Notes under the pieces: model-generated
The model's database searches: none
Told to the model about the DNA's origin: nothing
The model's input: only the letters and a program-made list of their open reading frames with translations
Translations under genes and position numbers: made by a program
DNA from: Erythrobacter sp. JK5
Lineage (GTDB): Bacteria > Pseudomonadota > Alphaproteobacteria > Sphingomonadales > Sphingomonadaceae
Assembly (NCBI RefSeq): GCF_018205975.1
Contig: NZ_CP073577.1
Coordinates: 1,054,001 to 1,118,000, forward strand
DNA length: 64,000 bases
Direction: 5' to 3'
Shown: positions 26,688 through 36,704 of the stretch, piece after piece
How the letters are laid out: the number at the start of each line of letters is the position of its first letter
Numbering within the stretch: position 1 is the first letter of the stretch

Positions 26688-27805
26688 GTGCCGCATGTTC
26701 CGATGACTCGCCCGTTGCACGCCTGCTCGATGAATGCGCGCAGGCAGCTCCTGCCGCCGCTCCGGCAATTGCCCAGACGCTGCTCGCGTTGGTAAAGGTG
26801 CTGCACCGGCGGGCTGCTGCGGCTGCAGCGGACGAAGTGGCACGTGAGCACGCGAAACACATCGCCGCCGCACTCGCGCGGATTGGTCCGGAGCAAGATG
26901 GCGAAATCTGTTTCGCGCTGTGGACCCCGGCAATCGCGGAAACGACCCGCCTCATCGAACGTGGCGAGGCGGAAGCGGCGCTCGTGCAGCTCGCCGCGAT
27001 GCTGCGCGACGCGGGTTTGCCAGCGAAGGAGCCGGAGCCGACCGGGCCGATCGATCGCTTGTGGAGCGATGGCCGGTTCGTCTCGATCGACAGCAGCGGT
27101 CGCCCGGCTCCGCTCGGCGGCGACTGCCGCTGGTATCGGTTACCCGGCATCCGAGACAAATTTGTACTTCCGACCCGCGAAGTGATTCTCGACAATGCCG
27201 ACGTCGAAGTGATGTGGCCCGCACCGCTCGATCATGGCGTGCCGGAGCATGTGCTCAACGAAGCGCAACACGCAATGATCGAGGCGGTACGGTGGATCGG
27301 TGAGGTTTCGCCGCGGCATCTCGCCTGGATCGACCGGCTCGTCTGCGGTTTCGCGATCACCGAAATGCCGGAAGACAGCGACCTCAGCAGCGGCTCCTAC
27401 AAGAGCCGCCCGGGGGTGGTACATATCTCGTTTCCACTCGACCCGGTGATGGTCGCCGAGACGCTGATCCACGAAGCCAGTCACCAGCACTACCTGCTGC
27501 TCAACAGCGTCGTGCCGCTGGTCGATCCGGAGGCGACCGAGTTCGTCTTTTCGCCGATCAAAGGTTGCGAGCGACCGCTGGTTCGCTGCGCCTTTGCGCA
27601 TCACGCCTGCTTCAATATCTGGGATTTCATGCGCCGGGCGCTTTCGGGTCGCTATGGTGTGCAGGCCGGCGAACGCATGGTTCTGATGGCCGGTTACACC
27701 GAGGTGCTGGGCATGAACGTGCTCGCCAGCGGACGCCTGACCGAGGCCGGCACGGCATTCCTTGGCGGATTGCAGGCGCAAACGCTGCTGCCGGAGGCGG
27801 CGTAG
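26684..27805 (+). CDS. HExxH-motif peptide modification protein 1 (putative 2OG beta-hydroxylase)
   Basis: A 373-residue protein with the metal-binding motif HEASH at 263-267 in AETLIHEASHQHYLLL. Proteins with this HExxH domain occur beside FxsB/XyeB-type enzymes; members of the group have been described as 2-oxoglutarate-dependent beta-hydroxylases of peptides despite their protease-like motif. The N-terminal half (about 1-170) is an alpha-helical part with no recognised motif. It starts in ATGA with the radical SAM gene and is followed after one base by the HlyD-like stub. The likely target is a beta position in the 12-residue core. Whether it is a hydroxylase or a peptidase cannot be read from sequence alone. 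Confidence 0.8.
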   Translation: MSAACSDDSPVARLLDECAQAAPAAAPAIAQTLLALVKVLHRRAAAAAADEVAREHAKHIAAALARIGPEQDGEICFALWTPAIAETTRLIERGEAEAALVQLAAMLRDAGLPAKEPEPTGPIDRLWSDGRFVSIDSSGRPAPLGGDCRWYRLPGIRDKFVLPTREVILDNADVEVMWPAPLDHGVPEHVLNEAQHAMIEAVRWIGEVSPRHLAWIDRLVCGFAITEMPEDSDLSSGSYKSRPGVVHISFPLDPVMVAETLIHEASHQHYLLLNSVVPLVDPEATEFVFSPIKGCERPLVRCAFAHHACFNIWDFMRRALSGRYGVQAGERMVLMAGYTEVLGMNVLASGRLTEAGTAFLGGLQAQTLLPEAA

Positions 27806-27806
27806 C

Positions 27807-28090
27807 ATGGACCGCCGCAGCATCTTCCGCTCCGATGCGCTCGAAGCGCAAGCCTACGGCGAGATCGGCGAGCCGCGCCTTACCCTGCCGCGCTGGACCA
27901 TGGCGGCGGCGATCCTGCTGCTGCTTATTCTCGGGGGGCTCTCTACGGAGCGCTCACCGTGCCGATCGAACTGCGTTCGGATGGATGTATTCAAACGGCT
28001 GAGCAAACGCAGACGCGCCAGAGCTGCGAGATTCGCCGCGTCCATCCGGTGGAAGACCTGCTGATCGATCGGCACGGAGAGATGCGGTGA
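27807..28090 (+). pseudogene. Frameshifted HlyD-like N-terminal stub
   Basis: ATG 27807 opens a frame whose first 43 residues or so match the start of HlyD-family membrane fusion proteins: a short head (FRSDALEAQAYGEIGEPRL), then a membrane helix (MAAAILLLLILGG). After the six-G run at 27933-27938 this frame goes on in arginine-rich sequence and stops at 28064. One added base in the G-run (or loss of CT in CTCTCT) restores a sensible continuation, ALYGALTVPIELRSDG, to a TGA at 28088-28090 overlapping the next GTG start. The repaired protein would be about 94 residues, without the coiled-coil hairpin of true HlyD. It could be a sequencing error, a mutation, or a slippage-expressed protein. Confidence 0.7.
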
Positions 28091-30252
28091 TCGGGCGGGC
28101 GCGGCGCGCGCGCAAGACCAGGGTGGAAGTAGTGCTGCACCCGTCCACCACCGATTGCGGGATCGCCAGCCTCAAGATGGTGCTCGGCGCATTCGGCATT
28201 CCCGCCACCATGCCGGAAGTGCGCGCCGCGACGCGATACACTTCCAGCGGCGTAACCGTCGGCAATATCATCAAGACCGCCAAACGCTTCGGGCTCGATG
28301 GCCGCGCGGTGCGGGCCGAACTCGACCAGCTCGACCAGCTCGAACTGCCGGCCATCCTGCACTGGAATTTCAATCATTTCGTCGTGCTCGAGAAGGTCGG
28401 CGCACGGCATGCGACAATCCTCGATCCGAGCCACGGTCGCCAGAGAATCGGGCTTCAGGAGCTGTCGCGCGGGTTTACCGGGGTGGCCGTCGAATTCGAA
28501 CCTTCGGTCGAACTGTCCGCACGCCCGCCGGGCGTTGGCAGCGCTCCGGTCAGGCCGTTTCTTCCGAACCTGCGGGGGCTCGGTGCGTTGACCGCGATGG
28601 CCTTCATGATCGCGCTGCTGTCGCAGGCACTGGTGATATTGGCACCGGTCTGGATGGCGAGCCTTGTCGACAATATCGGAGCGGAGGGCGCGATCGCCGC
28701 GATCCCGCATGCCGCGGCCCTGGTGCTGGGCATGATCGCCGCCGCCGCGATCGCCGAACTGGCGCAGCGCGAAATGCTGCTGCGGGTCGGCGTCATGGCC
28801 AGCCTGAGCTCGAGCAACAAGCTGGTCGATCACCTGTTCCGCCTGAGCTACGGGTTTTTCGGTGCGCGCCGGATCAACGATCTCGTCGCGCGGGTCGGCC
28901 ATATTCGCGATATCCGCGACCTTGTCGTCGAACAGGGCATTCCGGCCGCGATCGACCTGCTGTTCGGCATCCTCGCGCTGTTCGTCCTCTTTCGGTTCAG
29001 CCCGTTCTTCGGCGCGATCAGCCTGGTAATGCTGGGCATCTATTTCCTGCTGCGGGTAAAGCTGCTGGCGCTCAATGCGCGGCTGAACCAGGAACAGGTC
29101 AAGGCCGATTCGACCGAGATGGGCCACCTGATCGAGAACCTGCGCGGTATCCTGACGTTGAAGGCCGCCAATATCGAGCCGCAGCGGCTTTCGATCTGGC
29201 AGTCGGCGCTGCACCGCGGCGGCCTCGCGACCCTCAGGATGCGCCGGCTAGAAACGGTGGTCGGGTCCGCCCGCTTCTCGATCTCGGCGATCGACCAGCT
29301 CGGGATCGTGATCGCCGGCATCTGGCTTGTCGCCACTGGCCAGCTGTCGCTCGGCGTGCTGATCGCGGTGCTGATGATCCGTCAGCAGCTCTACGACCGG
29401 ATGATGACGCTGTTCGACCGGCTGGCACAGCTCGCCCTGATCAAGATGTATGCCTATCGCCTCGCCGACGTGACCGGTGCGAGAGCCGGGCTGTCCTGGA
29501 CGCAGCCCGAGCCGGACGCGTTCGCGACCGCAGCACCGGTGCTGCGCGCCGAGGATGTCTGTTTCCGCTACGCCGACGAGGCACCGCTGGTCGTCGACCG
29601 GACCAGCCTGACGCTGGCCCCGGGATCGATGGTCGCCATTCGCGGCCCTTCGGGTGAAGGCAAGTCGACCTTGCTCAAATTGCTGCTCGGTCTGATCTCG
29701 CCCGAGTCCGGTCGCGTGACCATCGACGGCACCGAGCTCGACGAAGCCGGTTTCCGCGCGTTGCGCGATCGCTCCGGCGTGGTGCTGCAGGGGGAACAGC
29801 TGTTTTCCGGGACGATCCTCGAAAACCTGACGTGGTTCGGCTGCGATCGGGACATGGAACGGGTCGAACATTGCGCCCGGATGGCCTGCATTCACGAGGA
29901 TATCGAGCGGCTGCCGATGGGCTATTTCAGCCCGATCAACGAAGGCATCTGCAACTTTTCCGGTGGCCAGATCCAGCGGATGTTGCTGGCCCGCGCCTAT
30001 TATCGCGAACCGCAGTTCATGCTGCTCGACGAAGCGACGTCGGCACTCGATCCGGAACTGGAGGAACGCGTCGTGGCCGAGCTCGAAATGCATCCGGCGG
30101 CGAAGCTGTGCGTGTCTCACCGCAGCCTGATGCTCGAGCGTGCCGACGTCGTCTATCGGATGGAGGAAGGCCGCCTCGTGCTCGAGCGCGACGGCGCGAT
30201 CGTGCCGTTCGCCCCCGAAGCCAGGGATTTCACCAAGCGCCAGCAGGCGTGA
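28087..30252 (+). CDS. C39 peptidase-ABC transporter (bacteriocin-type exporter)
   Basis: A 721-residue three-domain exporter. GTG 28087 overlaps the preceding TGA. Residues 1-140 are a C39 peptidase with Cys24 (TTDCGIASLK), His97 and Asp113 as a complete triad; His18 stands where most members have the oxyanion Gln. A six-helix membrane domain follows (about 160-440). The ATPase domain has Walker A GPSGEGKST near 520-528, the signature FSGGQIQRM near 624-632, and Walker B FMLLDEATS near 644-652. It should cut the precursor after VVGG and export the core. Its position in the operon makes the precursor at 25264 its likely substrate. Confidence 0.93.
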   Translation: MIGRARRARKTRVEVVLHPSTTDCGIASLKMVLGAFGIPATMPEVRAATRYTSSGVTVGNIIKTAKRFGLDGRAVRAELDQLDQLELPAILHWNFNHFVVLEKVGARHATILDPSHGRQRIGLQELSRGFTGVAVEFEPSVELSARPPGVGSAPVRPFLPNLRGLGALTAMAFMIALLSQALVILAPVWMASLVDNIGAEGAIAAIPHAAALVLGMIAAAAIAELAQREMLLRVGVMASLSSSNKLVDHLFRLSYGFFGARRINDLVARVGHIRDIRDLVVEQGIPAAIDLLFGILALFVLFRFSPFFGAISLVMLGIYFLLRVKLLALNARLNQEQVKADSTEMGHLIENLRGILTLKAANIEPQRLSIWQSALHRGGLATLRMRRLETVVGSARFSISAIDQLGIVIAGIWLVATGQLSLGVLIAVLMIRQQLYDRMMTLFDRLAQLALIKMYAYRLADVTGARAGLSWTQPEPDAFATAAPVLRAEDVCFRYADEAPLVVDRTSLTLAPGSMVAIRGPSGEGKSTLLKLLLGLISPESGRVTIDGTELDEAGFRALRDRSGVVLQGEQLFSGTILENLTWFGCDRDMERVEHCARMACIHEDIERLPMGYFSPINEGICNFSGGQIQRMLLARAYYREPQFMLLDEATSALDPELEERVVAELEMHPAAKLCVSHRSLMLERADVVYRMEEGRLVLERDGAIVPFAPEARDFTKRQQA

Positions 30253-30281
30253 CCTGCCGAGCCAATCAGGAGGACTGCTCG

Positions 30282-31355
30282 ATGTACTGCGAACTCAGGA
30301 AAACGCTGCAGTGGGAAAATCCGATGAGCGAGGCGGGCGCGCTGGCGCGCAATCTCGAACGCAATGCCGCGCGACGTTACGACAGATTTCTCAACGACGA
30401 CGAGCGGCTGTTGCCCGAAGAGCGCGTGCGGCTCGAGGCGGCCGCCGCGCTGCTGGACGAAAGCGACCGGATTGCCTGCATCTCTTCACCGCAGGGCATC
30501 TTCGCCAGCAGCCGGATGTGCGAACCCGATACCGCGATCGAATATTTCGAAGGCGCTTTCGCCGTCGCGGCGATCGAGACCGGCAAAAAGCCGAAGTCGC
30601 GCGCTGCAGCGATCTGGTCGGCCAAGGGCGATCGCTCTTACCGCATCGATCCCGCTGGCGACGGAGATTGGGAACTTGCCTACAGCGCGCCGGTGCTCGA
30701 CGGCTACCTTCCGATCGACACGCGGTGCCCGGCGACGCAGGGCATCATTCCCGGCGTCGATAGTGGCGCCGAGCCGATCGACGAAGCCACCGAGAGCGAC
30801 ATCCTGGCGCTGTTGTTCACCGCCTATGCGCTGGTCGAGAGCGGATCGCCCCTCGCCCGGCGCTTCCTCGAAGACTTCGCCCGCGTCATGGTCGCGCGCA
30901 ATTCACGCGCGGACGAAGGGTTCCATTCTGGCGGCGCGCGGGTGACTGCAGGGCGAATGGTAATGACCAATCCGCTGTTCGCGCGGGACAAGCCGGAATT
31001 GATCACCGACGGGCTGGTTCATGAATCGATCCACTGCGCGATCGACCATTGCGAATTCGTCGCGCCGATCCTCACCGTGGTGCAGACCGATGCCGCGATC
31101 GTTTCGCCATGGACGGGTAAATTGCTCGACATCAACACCTTCATCCATGCGAGTTTCGTCTGGTACGGTCTGGTGCATTTCTGGACGCTCGCCAATGCCC
31201 GCACTTCGCAGCCGACCCCCGGAGCGCTTGAAATGCTGGCCACGGCGCGGCGCGGCTTCATTCGGGCGCGCCCGAGCGAACTGATCGCCCCCTTCACCGA
31301 TCTGCTGAATCCCGACGTGACCCGCGCCCTCGGCGAGATGGAGATGCCGGGATGA
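30282..31355 (+). CDS. HExxH-motif peptide modification protein 2
   Basis: A 357-residue protein, started at ATG 30282 with CAGGAGGA upstream. It carries HESIH at residues 247-251 (DGLVHESIHCAIDHCEF), the same metal motif as the 26684 protein. Overall sequence likeness between the two is low, so they are probably distant members with different target residues. Two such enzymes for one 12-residue core suggest hydroxylation at two positions. It is the last plus-strand gene of the operon, 29 bases after the exporter, and its stop is three bases from the convergent oxygenase gene. Confidence 0.78.
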   Translation: MYCELRKTLQWENPMSEAGALARNLERNAARRYDRFLNDDERLLPEERVRLEAAAALLDESDRIACISSPQGIFASSRMCEPDTAIEYFEGAFAVAAIETGKKPKSRAAAIWSAKGDRSYRIDPAGDGDWELAYSAPVLDGYLPIDTRCPATQGIIPGVDSGAEPIDEATESDILALLFTAYALVESGSPLARRFLEDFARVMVARNSRADEGFHSGGARVTAGRMVMTNPLFARDKPELITDGLVHESIHCAIDHCEFVAPILTVVQTDAAIVSPWTGKLLDINTFIHASFVWYGLVHFWTLANARTSQPTPGALEMLATARRGFIRARPSELIAPFTDLLNPDVTRALGEMEMPG

Positions 31356-31358
31356 TCG

Positions 31359-32063
31359 TCAGTCGGCTTCCGATTTGGTCGTGAAGAAGCCCGAGATCGC
31401 TGCGCGAAAGGCTTCGCCCGCGGCGCTGTCCACCTTCTTCACCATGTGACGGATTCCGGATCGGAATGCGACGAGTCGATTGGGCACCGGCGCGAGAAAT
31501 CGTCCGTCTCCGGGGCCGCCATCCAACGCCTGGCTGATCGAGCCGTAGAATTCGCGGTGCCTCGACGGTGCCACCCCCTCAGTGCCGCTGTCGGGGGAGC
31601 GCGGGTCTTCGATCAGCAGTTCCCCGCCCCAGCTGTCGTGCCATTCGGGGTGGACATAATAGATAAAGGCCCCCGAATGCCCCTGGTCCGCATGCCAGCC
31701 CAGCCCGCATCCCGGCGGGTAGAGCGAACAATTGAAGGCGATGTGAGTCCAGGGTTCGAACCCGGCCGCAAAGGCCGCGAACCCCTTGGTCGCGAACATC
31801 GCCTGAAAGAGCCGCATGATCGGGTTGGCTGCCCCCGTCCCGACAGAGGGGACCGCCGCGCTCGGATCGTCGTGGACTTGCAGGAAGTGACTCTCCGAAG
31901 TCCAGCTTTCGCCATCGGTAAGGCGATAGACGCGCGACAGGCCCTGTTCGTGAACCCGGCTGAACGATTGCGCGAGGAAGAACTGCCACAGCGCCTCGTG
32001 TTCGGCCTCGGATAACAGCCCGTCGGACACGACGATGGCATTCTCGGGATGGCGGATCGGCAT
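31359..32063 (-). CDS. 2OG-Fe(II) dioxygenase, prolyl-hydroxylase-like
   Basis: A 234-residue protein of the double-stranded beta-helix 2-oxoglutarate oxygenase fold. ATG 32063 has GGAGCAGGA upstream; an in-frame ATG 33 bases earlier is possible. The iron ligands are visible as HAD (His124, Asp126 in LGWHADQGHSG) and His206 (RSGIRHMVKK), with a following Arg (about 220) for the 2-oxoglutarate carboxylate. It is convergent to the RiPP operon and only three bases from it. It may be a third hydroxylase for the peptide (a Pro lies in the core tail) or an unrelated housekeeping enzyme; position is the only link. Confidence 0.8.
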   Translation of the reverse strand: MPIRHPENAIVVSDGLLSEAEHEALWQFFLAQSFSRVHEQGLSRVYRLTDGESWTSESHFLQVHDDPSAAVPSVGTGAANPIMRLFQAMFATKGFAAFAAGFEPWTHIAFNCSLYPPGCGLGWHADQGHSGAFIYYVHPEWHDSWGGELLIEDPRSPDSGTEGVAPSRHREFYGSISQALDGGPGDGRFLAPVPNRLVAFRSGIRHMVKKVDSAAGEAFRAAISGFFTTKSEAD

Positions 32064-32253
32064 GGCAGTGTCCTGCTCCCGCGACCTCGACGCCACGCAT
32101 GCAAGTCGATCAAATCGCGGGAGAAAGATACGGTGTTAGCGCAGGCCGGTCTATCAATAATGCGTTGATCGGCCCGGTGCATATGCCGAATGCGACCAGG
32201 CCGACTCCACTTGTGCCGCTTGCAATCACATTACGATGTGATATATTTGAGCA

Positions 32254-33504
32254 ATGGACACATCGACAATCACACGCGTGCGCGAGCTTGTCACATCGGG
32301 CGAAATGACCAAGGCCGGGCTCGCCCGTGCCGCCGGTCTCCACGCCAATACCCTGCGTGACGCCGCCGAGCCCGAATGGAACCCGACCGCCGAAACGCTC
32401 GCCAAGCTCGAAGCGTTTCTCGATGCCAATGACGATCGCCCCGTGCTGGTCGGGATCGAGGAAATCATCGACGAAGCGCGCAACGGGCGGATGTACATCC
32501 TCGTCGACGATGAGGACCGCGAGAACGAAGGCGACCTGATCATCCCCGCGCAGATGGCGACTCCGGCGGCGATCAACTTCATGGCGACCCACGGACGCGG
32601 CCTGATCTGCCTCGCGCTCGACAAGGCGCGGGTTGACAAGCTCGGGCTCGAGCCGATGAGCCGCAACAACAAGGAATCCATGCAGACTGCCTTCACCATC
32701 TCGATCGAGGCAAGGGAAGGCGTCACCACCGGCATATCGGCAGCTGATCGCGCGCGCACGGTGTCGGTGGCGATCGACAGCACCAAGGGCCCGGACGATA
32801 TCGTCACCCCAGGACATGTCTTCCCCCTTACCGCGCGCAACGGCGGCACGCTGGTCCGCGCCGGCCACACCGAAGCAGCGGTCGACATTTCGCGGCTCGC
32901 CGGGCTCAATCCCAGCGGCGTGATCTGCGAGATCATGAACGAGGACGGGACCATGGCCCGGCTCGACGACCTCGTGGCCTTCGCGCGCAAGCACGATCTC
33001 AAGATCGGCACCATCCGCGACCTGATCGCCTATCGCATGCGCAACGAACACCTGGTCGAACGCGTCGGCGAACGCGCTTTTGACAGCGATTACGGCGGGC
33101 AGTGGCGGCTCATCACCTACCGCAACCGGGTTTCCGACAACGAGGCCTACGTCCTCCAAAAGGGGCACGTCGATCCCGATCAGCCCACCCTCGCCCGCGT
33201 TCACCCGATTTCGGTCTTCGATGACGTGCTGGGGCAACCGGGGCCGCGCAAACGCACGCTGCAGCGTGCGATGAGCGCGATCGGCGAACACGGCTCGGGC
33301 ATTATCGTAATCCTGACCGGGCGCGTCGGTTCGAGCGGGGAGTGGACTCAGGACGAGGAAATCCGCAACATCGGTATCGGTTCGCAGATCCTCGCCGATC
33401 TCGGCGTGCACGACATGATCCTGCTGTCCAATTCGCGGCCTGACCTCGTCGCCATCGAAGGCTTCGGTCTCACCATTACCGGCCACAAGCCCATTCCGGA
33501 GTAA
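32254..33504 (+). CDS. ribB: 3,4-dihydroxy-2-butanone 4-phosphate synthase with N-terminal HTH and degenerate GCHII domain
   Basis: A 416-residue protein of riboflavin synthesis. Residues about 15-58 look like a helix-turn-helix ([20 protein letters not shown]). RibB follows from about 70 ([52 protein letters not shown]). The C-terminal 190 residues have the RibA fold, but the zinc site CxxxxxxxxxxCxC is absent: the place reads [17 protein letters not shown]. So only the RibB activity is expected. ribH follows 7 bases later. An HTH in front of RibB is unusual and could bind DNA or serve dimerisation. Confidence 0.9.
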   Translation: MDTSTITRVRELVTSGEMTKAGLARAAGLHANTLRDAAEPEWNPTAETLAKLEAFLDANDDRPVLVGIEEIIDEARNGRMYILVDDEDRENEGDLIIPAQMATPAAINFMATHGRGLICLALDKARVDKLGLEPMSRNNKESMQTAFTISIEAREGVTTGISAADRARTVSVAIDSTKGPDDIVTPGHVFPLTARNGGTLVRAGHTEAAVDISRLAGLNPSGVICEIMNEDGTMARLDDLVAFARKHDLKIGTIRDLIAYRMRNEHLVERVGERAFDSDYGGQWRLITYRNRVSDNEAYVLQKGHVDPDQPTLARVHPISVFDDVLGQPGPRKRTLQRAMSAIGEHGSGIIVILTGRVGSSGEWTQDEEIRNIGIGSQILADLGVHDMILLSNSRPDLVAIEGFGLTITGHKPIPE

Positions 33505-33511
33505 TCCCCAC

Positions 33512-33931
33512 ATGGCCCATATCCTGATTGTCGAAGCGCGGTTCTACGCGCACCTCAACGATATGCTGATCGCCGGCGCGAAGGCTGCGATCGAATCCGC
33601 CGGTCACGAAGCCGACGTGATCACCGTTCCGGGTGCGCTCGAAGTGCCCGGAGCGATCGCGCTCGCCGCTGAAAGCGGCGCATATGACGGGTTCGTGGCG
33701 ATCGGCGTCGTCATCCGCGGCGAAACCTATCATTTCGAAATCGTCGCCGGCGAAAGCGCGCGCGCGATCATGGCACTGACGATGGATGGAATCGCGATCG
33801 GGAACGGCATCCTGACCACCGAAAACGAGGAGCAGGCACTGGTTCGCGCCGATCCCGCGCAAAAGGACAAGGGCGGCGAAGCTGCTAGGGCCGCGCTCGC
33901 GATGTTGCAGCTGGCCGAACGCTTCGGTTGA
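33512..33931 (+). CDS. ribH: 6,7-dimethyl-8-ribityllumazine synthase
   Basis: A 139-residue lumazine synthase that condenses the RibB product with the pyrimidinedione to give the riboflavin precursor. Visible family marks are [40 protein letters not shown], and [15 protein letters not shown]. The short length and the TYHFEIV sequence match the type II-like alphaproteobacterial form. It lies 7 bases after ribB and is probably co-transcribed with it. Confidence 0.95.
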   Translation: MAHILIVEARFYAHLNDMLIAGAKAAIESAGHEADVITVPGALEVPGAIALAAESGAYDGFVAIGVVIRGETYHFEIVAGESARAIMALTMDGIAIGNGILTTENEEQALVRADPAQKDKGGEAARAALAMLQLAERFG

Positions 33932-34052
33932 AAACTCTTGGAAATACCCGTTCCATCCCGCTCCTGTGCGACCGTGACTACGTAGTTTCCCGGTATAGCT
34001 TTCCATAAGGTGTTAGGTTGATATCCGAGGCAATTCCGCTGTTCCGGGGGGA

Positions 34053-34292
34053 TTGGCTGCGGTAATTGCCTCAGCGCGAAAAAATAATGCAGACACGGGG
34101 AACCGAGAATTGGCGGAAGGCAACACGGCAAGACCCGCTGTTGAAAGGATCGGTCTGGTGCTGGCAACGCTCGAACAGCAATTGTTGGAACTCGACAGGA
34201 TCGGGTCCCTGCTGGCGGCTGCACACCTCGATGCAGCCATCCAGCAATTGCGGCTGGAACAGATGAAGCGAGCGGTCGCAAGGGATACTTGA
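34053..34292 (+). CDS. Possible small helical protein
   Basis: A 79-residue frame starting at TTG 34053. Its second half (ERIGLVLATLEQQLLELDRIGSL then AAAHLDAAIQQLRLEQMKR) is a regular Leu/Ala-rich amphipathic helix pattern expected of a real coiled-coil-like protein. The first 20 residues are less convincing, no ribosome site at proper distance is seen, and no family is recognised. The region from 33932 to 34576 otherwise shows nothing I can name. Confidence 0.35.
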   Translation: MAAVIASARKNNADTGNRELAEGNTARPAVERIGLVLATLEQQLLELDRIGSLLAAAHLDAAIQQLRLEQMKRAVARDT

Positions 34293-34576
34293 GAGGCCAG
34301 AATATGCCGCAGAATTGTCGCGCGACAGCCTCTTCCGCTGGCGGCAGCAATTGCAAACCCTGCACATCCGTATTTGCACGTAAAGCCAAGGTCCGCCCCG
34401 GCCGCTAAGAAAATGCGGGGGCGAGGAACCATGGCGGCGCCATTCTACCGCTGAGGACCTCGTCTTGTTGAGCTGGAGGCTCCGATTCAGGTTCACAGGG
34501 TGGCAGACGTTGCAATGGGTCAATCATTCGCTCGATGGAGGGGCGGCACCACCGCTGCAGGCCTGCCCGCGTGAAT

Positions 34577-35143
34577 ATGGGAGAATCCGTCAACCCTGAT
34601 AGCTCGGGGGACGAGGCCCGCAGCGAACGCGCACGCCAAGCCGCGCTGTCAACCGGAGCGTTACAGGACCTGCGCCCATTCGCCGACCAGCTGATGGCGA
34701 TTGCCCAGCAGTTGCGCGATGGCGACCTTGAGCCGAAACCCGCCACGTCCGCGCCCGACGCGGGAGGGTATCAAGCGCGCAGCCAAGACAAGCCCGCCCC
34801 GCACGACGATTATCTGGCTATCGCCAGGCGCACCTACGCGGTCCGTCGCCAGCGCGCCGCGATCTTCGGAAGTTCCGAACTGTTCGGCGAACCGGCCTGG
34901 GATATCCTGCTCGATCTGTTCATCGCCCAGGCCGAAGGCAAGACGGTGTCCGTGTCGAGCGCCTGTATCGGCTCGGCAGCGCCGCCGACCACCGGCCTGC
35001 GCTGGCTGGGGGTGCTGGCCGATCAGGGGCTGGTGCTGCGCGAACAGGATGCCGACGATCAGCGCCGGGTGCTCGTGCGACTGACGGAGCGCGGGATCGC
35101 CGCCATGGAACAATACTTTGCCAGCGCCGGCGGTCCCTACTGA
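34577..35143 (+). CDS. MarR-family winged-helix regulator
   Basis: A 188-residue protein whose C-terminal half is a MarR-type winged helix: AWDILLDLFIAQAEGK, GLRWLGVLADQGLV with the wing REQDADDQRRVLVRLTERG, and a closing helix. The DDQRR motif of the wing is characteristic. The N-terminal 80 residues are polar and of unknown role. ATG 34577 was chosen; a GTG six bases earlier is also possible. It is convergent with eno, 78 bases away. Confidence 0.85.
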   Translation: MGESVNPDSSGDEARSERARQAALSTGALQDLRPFADQLMAIAQQLRDGDLEPKPATSAPDAGGYQARSQDKPAPHDDYLAIARRTYAVRRQRAAIFGSSELFGEPAWDILLDLFIAQAEGKTVSVSSACIGSAAPPTTGLRWLGVLADQGLVLREQDADDQRRVLVRLTERGIAAMEQYFASAGGPY

Positions 35144-35221
35144 TCCGCCCGCTGACAGCGCCTGAGCACCTCTCTCTCGCCCCAATCAACGGAGAGCGTG
35201 TTCAGGCGCACCCTGCCTCGA

Positions 35222-36601
<1,380 letters not shown>

Positions 36602-36704
36602 CTATTCCCCGGAACATGCAGGCGCAAGCGGCGTTGACCTGACACGTATCAACCCCGAGCTTTCCTACTGGAAAAGCAATCGATTGGAGGGCAAGACAAA
36701 GACC

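Noticed and set aside
31743-31770. A copy of the tRNA T-loop sequence (GGTTCGAACCC) as a possible second attachment site
   Set aside because: It lies inside codons of the 2OG oxygenase and covers only the 11 bases common to many tRNAs, so it does not show an integration repeat.
32100-32253. FMN riboswitch before ribB
   Set aside because: The conserved stems of the RFN element could not be found in the 150 bases upstream.
34303-34407. A 34-codon frame with three cysteines after the small helical gene
   Set aside because: Too short, no ribosome site, no operon context, and composition like neighbouring non-coding DNA.
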